Source: Planctomycetaceae bacterium (GTDB lineage Bacteria > Planctomycetota > Planctomycetia > Pirellulales > Thermoguttaceae). Taken from it: a stretch of 23,406 nt of DNA. Position 1 is the first letter of the stretch, and the number at the start of each line of letters is the position of its first letter. Under the pieces are notes generated by a model that saw only the letters and a list, made by a program, of their open reading frames with translations, was not told where the DNA came from and searched no databases. The DNA is taken from assembly GCA_009776995.1 (NCBI GenBank), contig WRMR01000015.1:1-23406 (forward strand), read 5' to 3'. Positions 14,090 to 23,183 of this stretch are shown here, in pieces. A program made the translations under genes and the position numbers.

Positions 14090-16380
14090 GGCGTACCTCC
14101 ATTCGTGTCGGATTCGTCGGCGTCTTCCGGTTCGTCATCATCAATGGCACTATCGTCTGTTATGTCAGGCAAAGGCGGCCCGGCGGCCTCTGCATCGGGC
14201 GGCGCAACAGGGGCTTCTTCGGACTCGTCAAGTTCGGCGGATTCCCCGGACTCATTCGGCGGATCAAGTTCGTCCGTTGTGTTGGGGACATCAGGGACAA
14301 CAGGTTCACCGCCCGTATCAGGTTCGGCGGGCTTGTCCGGCTCGTGAAATTCATCCGTCGCATTCGGGACAATCACAACCACCAAAGTCGGTTCTTCGGT
14401 CATGTCAAGCGGGCCGGAAACACCTGGTTCGCCAGTCGTTTCTGGCACAGCAGGCGTGACCGGCGGGGCAGATGGATTCGACGGAACAGGTGTCACGGGT
14501 ACGGCTGGGGGGGGTGACGGAACAGATGTCACAGGTGCGCCGGGCGGGGTTGGCCGGGCAGGTGCATTCGTCGCGCCTGCCTCATTCGGCGGAACAACAT
14601 CAGACGGACGGGCGGCGTTGCGGTTACGCGGTTGTTGCCCACCTTCATTGGCAGCCCCCGGTGGTCCGCCCGGTCTTGCGTTATTCGATGTTGCATTGCC
14701 CGGCGTTGTATTATTCGGCCTTGCGTTGCTTGGTGCTACACGGTCAGACGGCGTATTGCTGACCGTCGTTTGCTCCGGTGTTGCAGGCTCAACGGCTTCT
14801 TCGGGGGCAGGCACGGGCGTTGAAACCGCCGGGGATGTCTGCGTCGTCGGTTGCGTTGTTTGTTTCGGGGGCGGCACGATTTTTACCGTAATTTCCGCCG
14901 TATGCGTGTAGGGTTGAGCTCTCGTCTCCGACGCCTTCGGGCTGATGACATTATGCGTGGCATCCCGCAGTGCGGCTTCCAGTTGCGGAATAATGGCCGT
15001 GCCGCGCGTGTTGGCGGTGAACTTGAGGAACGGATCGGTGTTCACCGGCGAATTCAACGTCAGGTTGCCTGAAACAATCACGTCCTGACTGCGCAACATG
15101 TTGCTGCTGAGCCATTCCAGTTGTTCGAGCCAGTTGACCTCGCCCTTTTTCCAGGTGTTGATCGAATCGTTTTGCAACTTCAACTGGTCGTGGCGGAGCG
15201 TCGCTTCCTTAAGTTCGTTCTGTTGGCGTTGCAAGAGATTGAGTTCATCCTCAATGACCGTGCGACGGTAAAATCCCCAACCGACCGTCGTGATGACCAG
15301 CAACACACAGGCCGCGACAATGGCCGTGATCATGTTGCGGTTCACGTGTTTTTCCGGCTTGCGCTTCGGGTTTCTGAAATCGAGGGCGTTCGGTTTTTCG
15401 GTCAATGCAGAGGTCAATGCCCCGATCAGCGGCAAAAACTGTTCCTCGAACAAGGGCAAGCGGTGTCTGATTTCGCCTTCACGATTTTCGAACCGCCAGA
15501 CATTGAACAGCGACACAGGGACGGCCATCGATTCTTCGAGCAACACCATCAGCTTTTCATAGCGTTCGCCGACGCCGCAAAGCACCATTTCGTCGATTTT
15601 TTCCGACGGCACGTCGTTAATGGCCGCAACAACCGTCCGTTTGAACTCGGAGGTGAGCCATTTCCATTGGGCCAGTTCGTCCGCGTTTTCAAACAGCTTC
15701 TTGTCGGCTTGATCCAATTCGGCCCAGACGGATTTTTGAAAGTGCGCCGTTCGCACAAACGCCGACTGGCCGCGGTACAACAGCACCAGCGTTGCGGAAA
15801 GCTCACTCATTTCGACGAGCAGGGTTGTTTTGCCCGCTCCGCCGGTTTTTTGCTGGACTGTAATCGTTGCGAAACGTTTCGCCGACTCGCACGGCCCCAA
15901 CACGATACGTTGCAAATCGAGTCCCGCCCCGGTAATCACGTCTTCAACCGTTTCCCGCTTCGATTTGGTCAGCGAGGCGGCCAAAATATGCTTTTTATCT
16001 TTTCTGGCACCATCGAAAAGCACGAAGTCAAGCGAAGCGAACTGATCGTACTCGGTAAATTCCTTCGACGCCTGAAATTTTGCCATATCCGGCAGCTCGT
16101 CATTCGGGACAGGCGGGAACAACATCGACCGGACTTCAACATCGTCGCGTCCCAGAACAACAACCGTGTCGTACTTGCCGAGACGTTCCTGCTGGACAAA
16201 ATGCCGCAATTTGGCCTTGACGGTTTCCGGTGTAAACTCCGGCACGGCATCGGGCTGATCGGCAGGCAGGTCGGGCAGGATGCGCACCGCCTTCTCGTAA
16301 AAGGCCTTTCCTTTTTTGGTTCTTGCGGCAAGAATCAGTAATTGATTTTTGTCCCAACTTGTTGCGATCCACTGTGGCAT
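14086..16380 (-). CDS. PilM-PilN-like fusion protein with long disordered C-terminal tail
   Basis: Residues 1-330 look like the actin-like PilM ATPase fold (MPQWIATSWDKNQLLILAA start; TTLLVEMSELSATLVLLYRG around 185-204; KIDEMVLCGVGERYEKL around 261-277). A PilN-like part follows: a cytoplasmic LDFRNPKRKP segment (333-342), one membrane span (about 350-370) and a coiled coil (about 373-405), then a periplasmic domain to about 505. The last 255 residues are low complexity, rich in P, T, A and N, then D and E (DDSAIDDDEPEDADESD), and predicted disordered in the periplasm. PilM and PilN are normally separate. The ATG at 16380 fits the PilM start but lacks a Shine-Dalgarno and is preceded by a pyrimidine-rich tract. 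pilO follows with a 4-bp overlap. Confidence 0.78.
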   Translation of the reverse strand: MPQWIATSWDKNQLLILAARTKKGKAFYEKAVRILPDLPADQPDAVPEFTPETVKAKLRHFVQQERLGKYDTVVVLGRDDVEVRSMLFPPVPNDELPDMAKFQASKEFTEYDQFASLDFVLFDGARKDKKHILAASLTKSKRETVEDVITGAGLDLQRIVLGPCESAKRFATITVQQKTGGAGKTTLLVEMSELSATLVLLYRGQSAFVRTAHFQKSVWAELDQADKKLFENADELAQWKWLTSEFKRTVVAAINDVPSEKIDEMVLCGVGERYEKLMVLLEESMAVPVSLFNVWRFENREGEIRHRLPLFEEQFLPLIGALTSALTEKPNALDFRNPKRKPEKHVNRNMITAIVAACVLLVITTVGWGFYRRTVIEDELNLLQRQQNELKEATLRHDQLKLQNDSINTWKKGEVNWLEQLEWLSSNMLRSQDVIVSGNLTLNSPVNTDPFLKFTANTRGTAIIPQLEAALRDATHNVISPKASETRAQPYTHTAEITVKIVPPPKQTTQPTTQTSPAVSTPVPAPEEAVEPATPEQTTVSNTPSDRVAPSNARPNNTTPGNATSNNARPGGPPGAANEGGQQPRNRNAARPSDVVPPNEAGATNAPARPTPPGAPVTSVPSPPPAVPVTPVPSNPSAPPVTPAVPETTGEPGVSGPLDMTEEPTLVVVIVPNATDEFHEPDKPAEPDTGGEPVVPDVPNTTDELDPPNESGESAELDESEEAPVAPPDAEAAGPPLPDITDDSAIDDDEPEDADESDTNGGTP

Positions 16381-16574
16381 GTGAGGGGTGAGGGATTAAG
16401 GGTGAAGGGTTAGTACGATGAACACAAAGAGAAACGTCCGCTTTATTGGCGTTCAACTGTAATTCTTTAACCAGAAAACGACCAAAACAGACCGTTACTT
16501 ATCCCATTTTAACATATTAATACTGTTATCAAACTTTCACGATGTAAAAAGTAAGGAATTTACGTAGAATATTA

Positions 16575-16598
16575 CACAAGTAGATAGCTTAACTTGTG
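16575..16598. promoter_or_regulatory. Operator-like inverted repeat
   Basis: CACAAGT (16575-16581) and ACTTGTG (16592-16598) form a perfect 7-bp inverted repeat separated by 10 bp, so the half-site centres are 17 bp apart. This spacing fits a dimeric helix-turn-helix regulator. It lies 47 bp upstream of the -35 box of the surface-protein promoter, between two divergent genes. No cognate regulator is adjacent. Confidence 0.35.
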
Positions 16599-16644
16599 AT
16601 ATTGGAAAAAATGCAAAAAATAAATATTTTTTTCTAAAAAACTT

Positions 16645-16673
16645 TTGCGGTTCCGAGTACGTCTCATTATAAT
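16645..16673 (+). promoter_or_regulatory. Probable promoter of the surface-protein gene
   Basis: TTGCGG at 16645-16650 (3 of 6), 17 bp, then a perfect TATAAT at 16668-16673. The start would lie near 16680, giving an untranslated leader of about 90 bases before the ATG at 16772. Confidence 0.5.
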
Positions 16674-16771
16674 AATTTCGACATGGGGAAATTTATCGGC
16701 GGGCACAGCGTGACCGTCCTGCCTTGTTCACAATCTCTTGTTTTTGAACGCTTATCGAAAGGTTTGATCCG

Positions 16772-19700
16772 ATGGCACGTATGTCTGAAACTTTGCGCAC
16801 GTTATTCACCGGCAATGGCTCCTTTTCTGACAGACTGATTGATATGATCGACGAATTGGTCGATCCCGCCCGACCGACGAAGCATCCCTTCAGGCGGTCG
16901 TTCATTTTCGAGCCGCTCGAAGAACGCGTTGTACTCAACGCGGCACCGGTGTTTGTCGATCTGCCCGCTGAAATCACGGTCATCGCCGGGGAAAGTTTCC
17001 ACCTGGCACTCAACGGCTACGACGCAGACGGTGACGATTTGGTTTTCAGCACGTCGTCGAACCTGGCGGACGTCCTGACCGGAAACAGCAGCGTCCGCAT
17101 GAGGATTGTGCAACTTGACTACGATGGGAATATCATCCAGGATTTCGGGTACATCACTTTTGAACTGTTGGAAGGCGATGTGCCGCTTACGACGGCCCGC
17201 ATCAAGGAAATCATCGAAAGCGGTTTTTACGAAGACTTGCTGTTCCACCGGATCATTGACGGTTTCATGATCCAGGGCGGCAGTTCGGACGGCTATGGTG
17301 GTGAAGGGACAGGGATTGAGTTTGCCGATGAATTCAGTGCGCTGTTGAGTCACAACAGGAACGGCATGGTTTCGATGGCCAATCGGGGGGAAAACACGAA
17401 CGATTCGCAATTTTTCATCACGGACGACGCCACGGAATGGCTGGACAACGTGCATTCAATTTTCGGATTTCTGACGAGCGGCTATGATGTTCTGGCCAAA
17501 GTCAGCACCGTTCAAACACTTCAATCCCTCGGCGTGACGGGCATTGACAAGGATCGCCCGATTTTCGATGTTATCATGGAGGAAGTGGAAATTTTCAACG
17601 ACACGCAGAACGGCACGCTGCGAATTGTCACCGATGCGGACATGGCCCACACGACGCAGTACATCACAGTCATGGTCGATGACGGCAACGGCGGCCAGAC
17701 CGAACAGACGATCAAGGTCAATGTGGCCACGCTGTCCTCGGAACCATTATTTGAAGTCCCGGACATCGTCGAAGTCAAGGCCGGTGAGTCCATCATTGTT
17801 GATTTCCCGGAAATTGCCGGGATTCCGGGAAACCAGATCGAGTATTTTTTCGAAGCCTGGGAATATTCGCATCCGGGCATGCAATACGAAATCACGGCGG
17901 ACAACCGGTTGAAAATCACGGCGGGGGCCGATGTGGCCGGGCCGCAGTATGTCTTTTTCGCCGGGAGCATCCTCTATGGCCGCGACTGGGCGTACTATAC
18001 GGTGGACGGCGTCGAAGCCTGCATGTTGGTCGTGGTATCGCCCGCCGTACCGACTGCAAGCTGGACCGGCGGCGACAACAGCACCGATGGCAGCGGCGTC
18101 ACCTCGAACAACAACAAGGACGAAAACACGACACTGCAATTCACCCTGGCGAATCTTATTCCCACGGCATCCGTCGAACTCTACGCCAACGGCGTCGTCA
18201 TGCCGTTTACGATCATCAGTGACACATACTACGATGCCGATGGAAACGAGGTGAGTTCCACCAGTCAGGACAGGATGTCTCACACGCTGGTCATCGAAAC
18301 GATTGGCAGCGGTGAATACAAACTCAACGACGGAATCTATCAGTTTACCGCTCTCCAGTATTACACGTCTTACACTTACGACGGATATCCCATTCCTTTG
18401 GAAAGCGATCTTTCCGTACCGATCACGGTCATCGTCGCGACCGTGGCACCGGATTTCATCTCGCCGCAGGAAGGTTTTGCGTTTGACGTTGCGCCGGGTG
18501 AAACGCTGACCATTGACGTCAGGACGAACGTGGACGGTTCAAGTGATGTCACCATCGCTTTTGACGGGGAGGTTCCTGAAGGGATGGTCCTGAGTGCGGA
18601 CGGCCGCACGATCACCTGGACGCCGACGGAAGATACGGATCTGAAAGAATACAACGTCACACTCAAACTGACCGACTCCGTCGGGAATACCCGTACGACG
18701 ACATTTGTCGTGTCGGTGCAGAGCGGCATGAATTTCGTGATTGACGGAAATACGGAAGTGTCGGAAGGTTCCACGATCATACTTGAGCTGAGACCGGTCG
18801 ATCCCGGCGAGGTCGTGATCGTGTCACCGGAATTCATTTCGCCGCCCGAAGGTTTTGTTTTTGACGTTGCGTCCGGCGAAACGCTGACCATTGACGTTAA
18901 AACGAACATGGTCAATTCGAGCGACGTGACGATTGCTTTTGAAGGGGATGTCCCCGCAGGAATGGAATTGAGCGAAGATGGTCGCACGATAACCTGGTCG
19001 CCGACGGAAGACGTGGAACCGGGAGAATACACAATCACACTCACGCTGACGGACGCGCACGGCAATACCCTGGCCACGTCGTTTGTCGTCTCCGTGCAGA
19101 GCGGGATGAATTTTGTGATTGACGGGACGACCGAGGTCGAGGAAGGTTCCACCATCATGCTGGAGTTGTTGCCGGTCGAACCCGGTGAGGACGAAGAGCC
19201 TTATGAAGGCACGTTCATTTTTGAAATCGAAAATTCGACGTTGCCCGGGGACGCGGATTTTCAACTGATTCCCGCTGAAGACGGCCGCTCGGCTTTGTTT
19301 TTGCTGACGCCGACCGGGGCACTTGCTCCTGGTCATTATACAATCACATTCAAGATGACCGACGAGGAAGGCAACACGCGCACGAAAATGGTCCAACTTA
19401 CGGTCAGGCCGTACAGTTCGGATGAGCCTGTAGAAGTCACGTTCTTTTTTGAAATCGAAAGCTCGACGCTGCCCGGAGACGCGGATTTTCAACTGATTCC
19501 CGGTACGGACGGGTGTTCGGCCACATTTACGTGGACGCCGACCGAGGCCCACGCGCCCGGCATTTACACGATCACATTCAAGATGACCGACGAGGAAGGC
19601 AACACACGCACGAAAATGGTGCAACTTACGGTCAACCGGCTCCATCGCCCGCCGTATTTCGTGGCGGAGGATTTTGAAGATGTTTATGAGGCCAACCCCG

Positions 19701-20968
19701 GCGTGGAACTTGTCATCCATGCCAAGGCGCATGACGATAACATTCCCAAAAGCGTGTTGACCTATTCGCTTCTCGGGGACAACATTCCCGATGGCATGTT
19801 CATCAACGAGCAGACCGGAACACTGACCTGGACGCCGTCGAAATTGTACAACGGCCAGACGTACAATATCACCATTCTCGTCACCGACGATCAGGGTGAA
19901 TCGGCGACGCACACGATCACCATTGCCATTGCCAAAACGAACGATCCGCCGGAATTTACGCCGGTTGATCCGATGACGGTGTGGGACGATCACGGTACGT
20001 TGACCGTGATCATCCACGCGGAAGATATGGACAACTTCCCGCCGAATGACGTCCGGTACTCGCTTGTCGGCGATCATATCCCCGATGGCATGACGATCAA
20101 TCCGACAACCGGCGAAATCACCTGGGATATTCCCGCAGGCTATGCCGGTTCGGATTTCGAGGCTGTCGCCATGCAAATTGAGGTCATGGCAACCAAGATC
20201 ATTCGCGAGACCGTTGAAAACGAACTCGGAGAATTTGAAACTATCGAGACAGAAGGGTTGTCCGGGACTTATACCGTGCCATTGACGATCAAAAGTCGCG
20301 CGTATGAAGCAAAAATGAAAGCCGAAGAAGAACAAAAGGCAGAAGAAGAGAAAAAGCTCACCGCTTGGGCGACTTCGCAGATGCAGACACGTTTCGAGTT
20401 GGACATCCCCGGTTTGCCGGGCATTAATAGGGACGCGATGCACCTGCGGGATATGCCCAATACGCCGCAGGCCAACAGCCGCGTCGAAACACCGGCGTCC
20501 GACCCGTATCACGACACACGGTTCCGCAACCGCTTCGACCGGATTACCTTCGGAATTGATTCGCTCGGTTCGGGCGAAGTGATCGAATCCGAAGAAACAA
20601 CACGGGAAACAGAACCGGAACAACCGTCTCAGTCACAAACCCCGGCACCGGGTCAAGGCGGCGGTTATCGTTCCAACCGCCCGATTTCGCCCGGCGCGTT
20701 TTTGCGGGGCGTCGAGTCCGGCTTTTCGCGATTGAACACACCGCTACTCGACGCGCTGGAAAACATTGACGTCCAACGTGCCGTTTCCGAAGCCCGTGAT
20801 GCCGGGCAGGCGATCAGTACATACTACAGCAACGCGGCGCAATCGGCAAGATCGTCGCACGACGCAGCCTTGCGCGATTGGGACAGTAACGCCGTGAACG
20901 AATTGCCGGGCGGCGCAACTCCAAGTAACGGTTCCCGCGATCAATTCCGCAACATGCGACTGAAGTGA
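16772..20968 (+). CDS. Giant LEPR-type surface protein with nested cyclophilin and cadherin/Ig-like repeats
   Basis: The 1398-residue product begins with a charged N-terminus and FEPLEERVVLNAAP (46-59), a form of the LEPR motif common in large planctomycete surface proteins; no classical signal peptide precedes it. A cadherin-like domain starts at about 58 (GYDADGDDLVFS) and is interrupted by a cyclophilin-type peptidyl-prolyl isomerase (about 110-265: FHRIIDGFMIQGG at 158-170, MANRGENTNDSQFF at 202-215), then resumes (VMVDDGNGGQTEQTIKVNV). Two pairs of near-identical Ig/He_PIG-like repeats follow (DNA 18449-19192 and 19209-19643), then two cadherin-like domains. The end has a charged helix (KAEEEQKAEEEKKL) and a low-complexity tail with coil-like helices. 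ATG 16772 has AAAGG upstream. It is transcribed away from pilMN and probably acts outside the cell. Confidence 0.88.
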   Translation: MARMSETLRTLFTGNGSFSDRLIDMIDELVDPARPTKHPFRRSFIFEPLEERVVLNAAPVFVDLPAEITVIAGESFHLALNGYDADGDDLVFSTSSNLADVLTGNSSVRMRIVQLDYDGNIIQDFGYITFELLEGDVPLTTARIKEIIESGFYEDLLFHRIIDGFMIQGGSSDGYGGEGTGIEFADEFSALLSHNRNGMVSMANRGENTNDSQFFITDDATEWLDNVHSIFGFLTSGYDVLAKVSTVQTLQSLGVTGIDKDRPIFDVIMEEVEIFNDTQNGTLRIVTDADMAHTTQYITVMVDDGNGGQTEQTIKVNVATLSSEPLFEVPDIVEVKAGESIIVDFPEIAGIPGNQIEYFFEAWEYSHPGMQYEITADNRLKITAGADVAGPQYVFFAGSILYGRDWAYYTVDGVEACMLVVVSPAVPTASWTGGDNSTDGSGVTSNNNKDENTTLQFTLANLIPTASVELYANGVVMPFTIISDTYYDADGNEVSSTSQDRMSHTLVIETIGSGEYKLNDGIYQFTALQYYTSYTYDGYPIPLESDLSVPITVIVATVAPDFISPQEGFAFDVAPGETLTIDVRTNVDGSSDVTIAFDGEVPEGMVLSADGRTITWTPTEDTDLKEYNVTLKLTDSVGNTRTTTFVVSVQSGMNFVIDGNTEVSEGSTIILELRPVDPGEVVIVSPEFISPPEGFVFDVASGETLTIDVKTNMVNSSDVTIAFEGDVPAGMELSEDGRTITWSPTEDVEPGEYTITLTLTDAHGNTLATSFVVSVQSGMNFVIDGTTEVEEGSTIMLELLPVEPGEDEEPYEGTFIFEIENSTLPGDADFQLIPAEDGRSALFLLTPTGALAPGHYTITFKMTDEEGNTRTKMVQLTVRPYSSDEPVEVTFFFEIESSTLPGDADFQLIPGTDGCSATFTWTPTEAHAPGIYTITFKMTDEEGNTRTKMVQLTVNRLHRPPYFVAEDFEDVYEANPGVELVIHAKAHDDNIPKSVLTYSLLGDNIPDGMFINEQTGTLTWTPSKLYNGQTYNITILVTDDQGESATHTITIAIAKTNDPPEFTPVDPMTVWDDHGTLTVIIHAEDMDNFPPNDVRYSLVGDHIPDGMTINPTTGEITWDIPAGYAGSDFEAVAMQIEVMATKIIRETVENELGEFETIETEGLSGTYTVPLTIKSRAYEAKMKAEEEQKAEEEKKLTAWATSQMQTRFELDIPGLPGINRDAMHLRDMPNTPQANSRVETPASDPYHDTRFRNRFDRITFGIDSLGSGEVIESEETTRETEPEQPSQSQTPAPGQGGGYRSNRPISPGAFLRGVESGFSRLNTPLLDALENIDVQRAVSEARDAGQAISTYYSNAAQSARSSHDAALRDWDSNAVNELPGGATPSNGSRDQFRNMRLK

Positions 20969-21349
20969 GAAGTCAGGAGTCAGGAGTTTAGCCGCATCGC
21001 CCTGCGACGCGCACGGCAGGGTGGTTAACGGAGCGACCGCCCTGTTGCTCATTTTTTGGATTCACCGTCCCTTGTGCAGAATCCCGTCATTCCGCTGCGC
21101 TTCATTCCGGCTTTTGTATGTGATTTCAGTTTTGGTTGGTATTTCCAGTTCTTGCGTTTCATTCCGGTTTTTCCCGTGCTGTTGCCTTTTCGGAACGACA
21201 AATCGTCGTAATCTAAATAAACAATCTTCCACGAGTTTCCTCCAACATCGATGAACGGCTTTGCCGAAACAATGAAACACAGGACGTATTGACTCAAATC
21301 AGGACGATGAGAGTATTGCGGCATTCATACATGGAACAAGGAGGTTACC
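20969..21349. other. Gene-free interval between surface protein and TolC gene
   Basis: No convincing gene. Right after the stop lie short direct units (GTCAGGAGTCAGGAGT, 20974-20989). A weak hairpin (CCCTGC and GCAGGG, about 21000-21023) could attenuate transcription but has no adjacent T-run. From about 21090 to 21175 a motif around CATTCCG is repeated: TTCATTCCGGCTTTT and TTCATTCCGGTTTTT. A small inverted repeat ACGAC/GTCGT lies near 21197. Minus-strand open frames here (up to 91 codons) have poor protein character. Confidence 0.5.
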
Positions 21350-21364
21350 ATGTATCATGGATGA
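21350..21364 (+). promoter_or_regulatory. Four-codon mini-ORF after a perfect Shine-Dalgarno, overlapping the tolC start
   Basis: AAGGAGGT (21338-21345) is ideally placed (GGAGG plus 5 bases) for the ATG at 21350, which encodes only MYHG before TGA (21362-21364). That stop overlaps the in-frame ATG of the TolC-family gene at 21361 (ATGA). Ribosomes could terminate and restart there, or the mini-ORF may limit expression. The arrangement is seen directly; the regulatory meaning is inferred. Confidence 0.45.
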
Positions 21365-23148
21365 TTCCGGCTTGTGATATGGATTTCTTTTTCTGTTTTC
21401 AAGGTTCTCATCGCTTCATCCTGCTTTTCCTGACGCTTGGGACGGTGAATATTTGTTCGGCAGATGATGGGACTCAACCGCCCTTGCGATTGCGCAGGCA
21501 ATCGCCGATTGTGCTTGTGCAACATACCACATCGCCGTCTTTGTTGCCGACAGTGGCACCCGTTTTGGGGTCGGAAACGATTTCGGCACCGACATTGGCA
21601 CCGCCCATGCCCTCAACACTTGTTGCACCACCGGAATCAGTGCCAACGTTAGCACCATCCGTGTCGCCAAAACCGGCTACAACACCGGAGCCGACACCAA
21701 CTTTGGCGCCGCCGGTGCAACTCAACACATTTTCGACTCAACCTGCGCAGTCCAACGTTTATTTCTCAGCACCGGCACAATCCGTCTCGCAAATGCCTCT
21801 CCCGGCACAATCCGAAGCCCATGCACCGCAGCCGCCACAGGTTTATGCGCCTGTCGTGACGAATGATCCGACACCGCAGGCTGGTTGGATTGATACGAAT
21901 CAGGGTTCGTTGGGAGCGTGGTCGTTCGATGATGCCGTCACCGCAACACTGACTTCCGATCCGAGGTTGTGTATCGGACGCACGGAGATCGCTCAGGCAA
22001 AAGCGGATTACTGCACCAGTTCCCTGCTCCCGAACCCCGTGTTTGAAACCAGCATCTCGGCACTTCCTTCCCATCACCGCGCGATGGTGGGAAGACCACC
22101 CGAATTTGTGGCCCAGGTGGAATATCCCTTCGACTGGTTTCTGTTTGCGAAACGGGCGGCGGAAATGAACAGCTCACGGTTGGGAATCGCGCAATCGCAG
22201 GCGGAATATGCCGACTTGATCCGCCAGCGCGTCACGGAAACGGCCATCGCGTTTTACGATGTGCTGGAAGCCGGATCGTTGTCGGCCATCGCCCGGGAGG
22301 ATATGGAAGTTTTGTCGAAAATGGAAGCGGTCATCCGGCGTGGCGTGGAAATGGGCGCACGAGCGCAGATCGAATTGGACCGCGTTCGCCTCGATCTGTC
22401 CAAGAGCCGGCAGGAATTGCTCGAAGCGGAGTCTTGTCTGGCCATCGCCAAGTCAAGGCTTTGGTCCCGGCTCGGGCGGACGGACCGTGATCCGGCGTTC
22501 GATGTTTGGGGAAATCTGGACGCGCCGCTGACCGTGGAACCGTTCCCGCTTGCGGAAGCCTTTGCTTTGGCGCAGCGCAATCGACCGGACCTTCGGGCAA
22601 GGCAAATCCAGGTCAACAAAGCCAAAGCGGACACGGTGGTCGAAAAACGCAAAGCCTATCCCGAAGTGTCGGCGTCGGTTGGTTATATCAATCAGTACCC
22701 CGGACAGGGAATGGCCAATCCCGACTATGCCACTTCCGGATGGCAGGTCGGCCTCACGGCAACGGTTCCCCTGTTCGACCGGAACCAGGGAAATCGCGCG
22801 AAAGCTCAAGCCGCTCTTGCGCAAAAGACACACGAATACCGTGCGGGAATGATTGATCTGCGTGCCGACGTCGAAGAGGCGGACCAGCTTTTCCGAACCG
22901 CTTACCAAAAAGCCGCGACCATCGCGCAGGAGGAAATTTCCCTTGCAAACAAGGTACGCAACAGTATAATGGACTCCTACCAACGCGGTGGGAGATCGCT
23001 CATCGACGTTCTTGACGCCGAACGGAGTTATCGTGAGACCTGCCGGTTTTACGTTTCCAGCCGTGCCGATTATTGGCGTGCCATGTACCTCTATAACAGC
23101 GTTGTCGGGGTCGATTCCGGTTGCAATATCCGTTCCGCCGCATACTGA
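21361..23148 (+). CDS. TolC-family outer-membrane efflux protein with proline-rich N-terminal linker
   Basis: TolC/CusC-type proteins form the trimeric outer-membrane duct of tripartite efflux pumps or type I secretion. From the ATG at 21361 the product has 595 residues: a hydrophobic signal segment (about 16-34, HRFILLFLTLGTVNICSA), a long proline-rich linker with repeated PTLAP units (about 55-175), then two OEP repeats. The first starts WSFDDAVTATLTSDPRL and has LPNPVFETS; the second contains LAEAFALAQRNRPDLRARQ and VGLTATVPLFDRNQGNRAKAQAAL. The NRNQG-like block is typical of CusC/CzcC members. The open frame runs further upstream (to TTG 21289; ATGs at 21307 and 21331), but these lack ribosome sites; M7 (21379) would also give a signal peptide. 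No partner pump genes are in the window; a methyltransferase gene follows after 35 bp. Confidence 0.88.
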   Translation: MIPACDMDFFFCFQGSHRFILLFLTLGTVNICSADDGTQPPLRLRRQSPIVLVQHTTSPSLLPTVAPVLGSETISAPTLAPPMPSTLVAPPESVPTLAPSVSPKPATTPEPTPTLAPPVQLNTFSTQPAQSNVYFSAPAQSVSQMPLPAQSEAHAPQPPQVYAPVVTNDPTPQAGWIDTNQGSLGAWSFDDAVTATLTSDPRLCIGRTEIAQAKADYCTSSLLPNPVFETSISALPSHHRAMVGRPPEFVAQVEYPFDWFLFAKRAAEMNSSRLGIAQSQAEYADLIRQRVTETAIAFYDVLEAGSLSAIAREDMEVLSKMEAVIRRGVEMGARAQIELDRVRLDLSKSRQELLEAESCLAIAKSRLWSRLGRTDRDPAFDVWGNLDAPLTVEPFPLAEAFALAQRNRPDLRARQIQVNKAKADTVVEKRKAYPEVSASVGYINQYPGQGMANPDYATSGWQVGLTATVPLFDRNQGNRAKAQAALAQKTHEYRAGMIDLRADVEEADQLFRTAYQKAATIAQEEISLANKVRNSIMDSYQRGGRSLIDVLDAERSYRETCRFYVSSRADYWRAMYLYNSVVGVDSGCNIRSAAY

Positions 23149-23183
23149 CAGGGCGCAATTGCGGCAATGACGAAAGAAAACCG

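Larger units (their letters stand above)
16381..16771. other. AT-rich divergent intergenic region
   Basis: The 391 bp between the pilMN and surface-protein starts hold no gene. Bases 16381-16412 are a purine-rich tract of short GAGGG/GAAGGG units on the plus strand. From about 16460 to 16680 the sequence is strikingly A+T-rich compared with both genes, with poly-T and poly-A runs, an operator-like inverted repeat and a good promoter toward the surface-protein gene. I found no clear promoter for pilMN. Confidence 0.6.

Noticed and set aside
15121..16341. Plus-strand open frame of 406 codons
   Set aside because: Antisense to the PilM/N-like gene; no domain recognised.
18824..20623. Minus-strand open frame of 599 codons
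   Set aside because: Lies antisense to the surface-protein gene, whose reading frame has clear domains; composition (many R, F, H) is that of a shadow frame.
21049..21324. Minus-strand open frame of 91 codons between the surface and TolC genes
   Set aside because: Rich in repeated GMKR-like segments that come from the short CATTCCG repeats; no ribosome site and overlaps the TolC leader.
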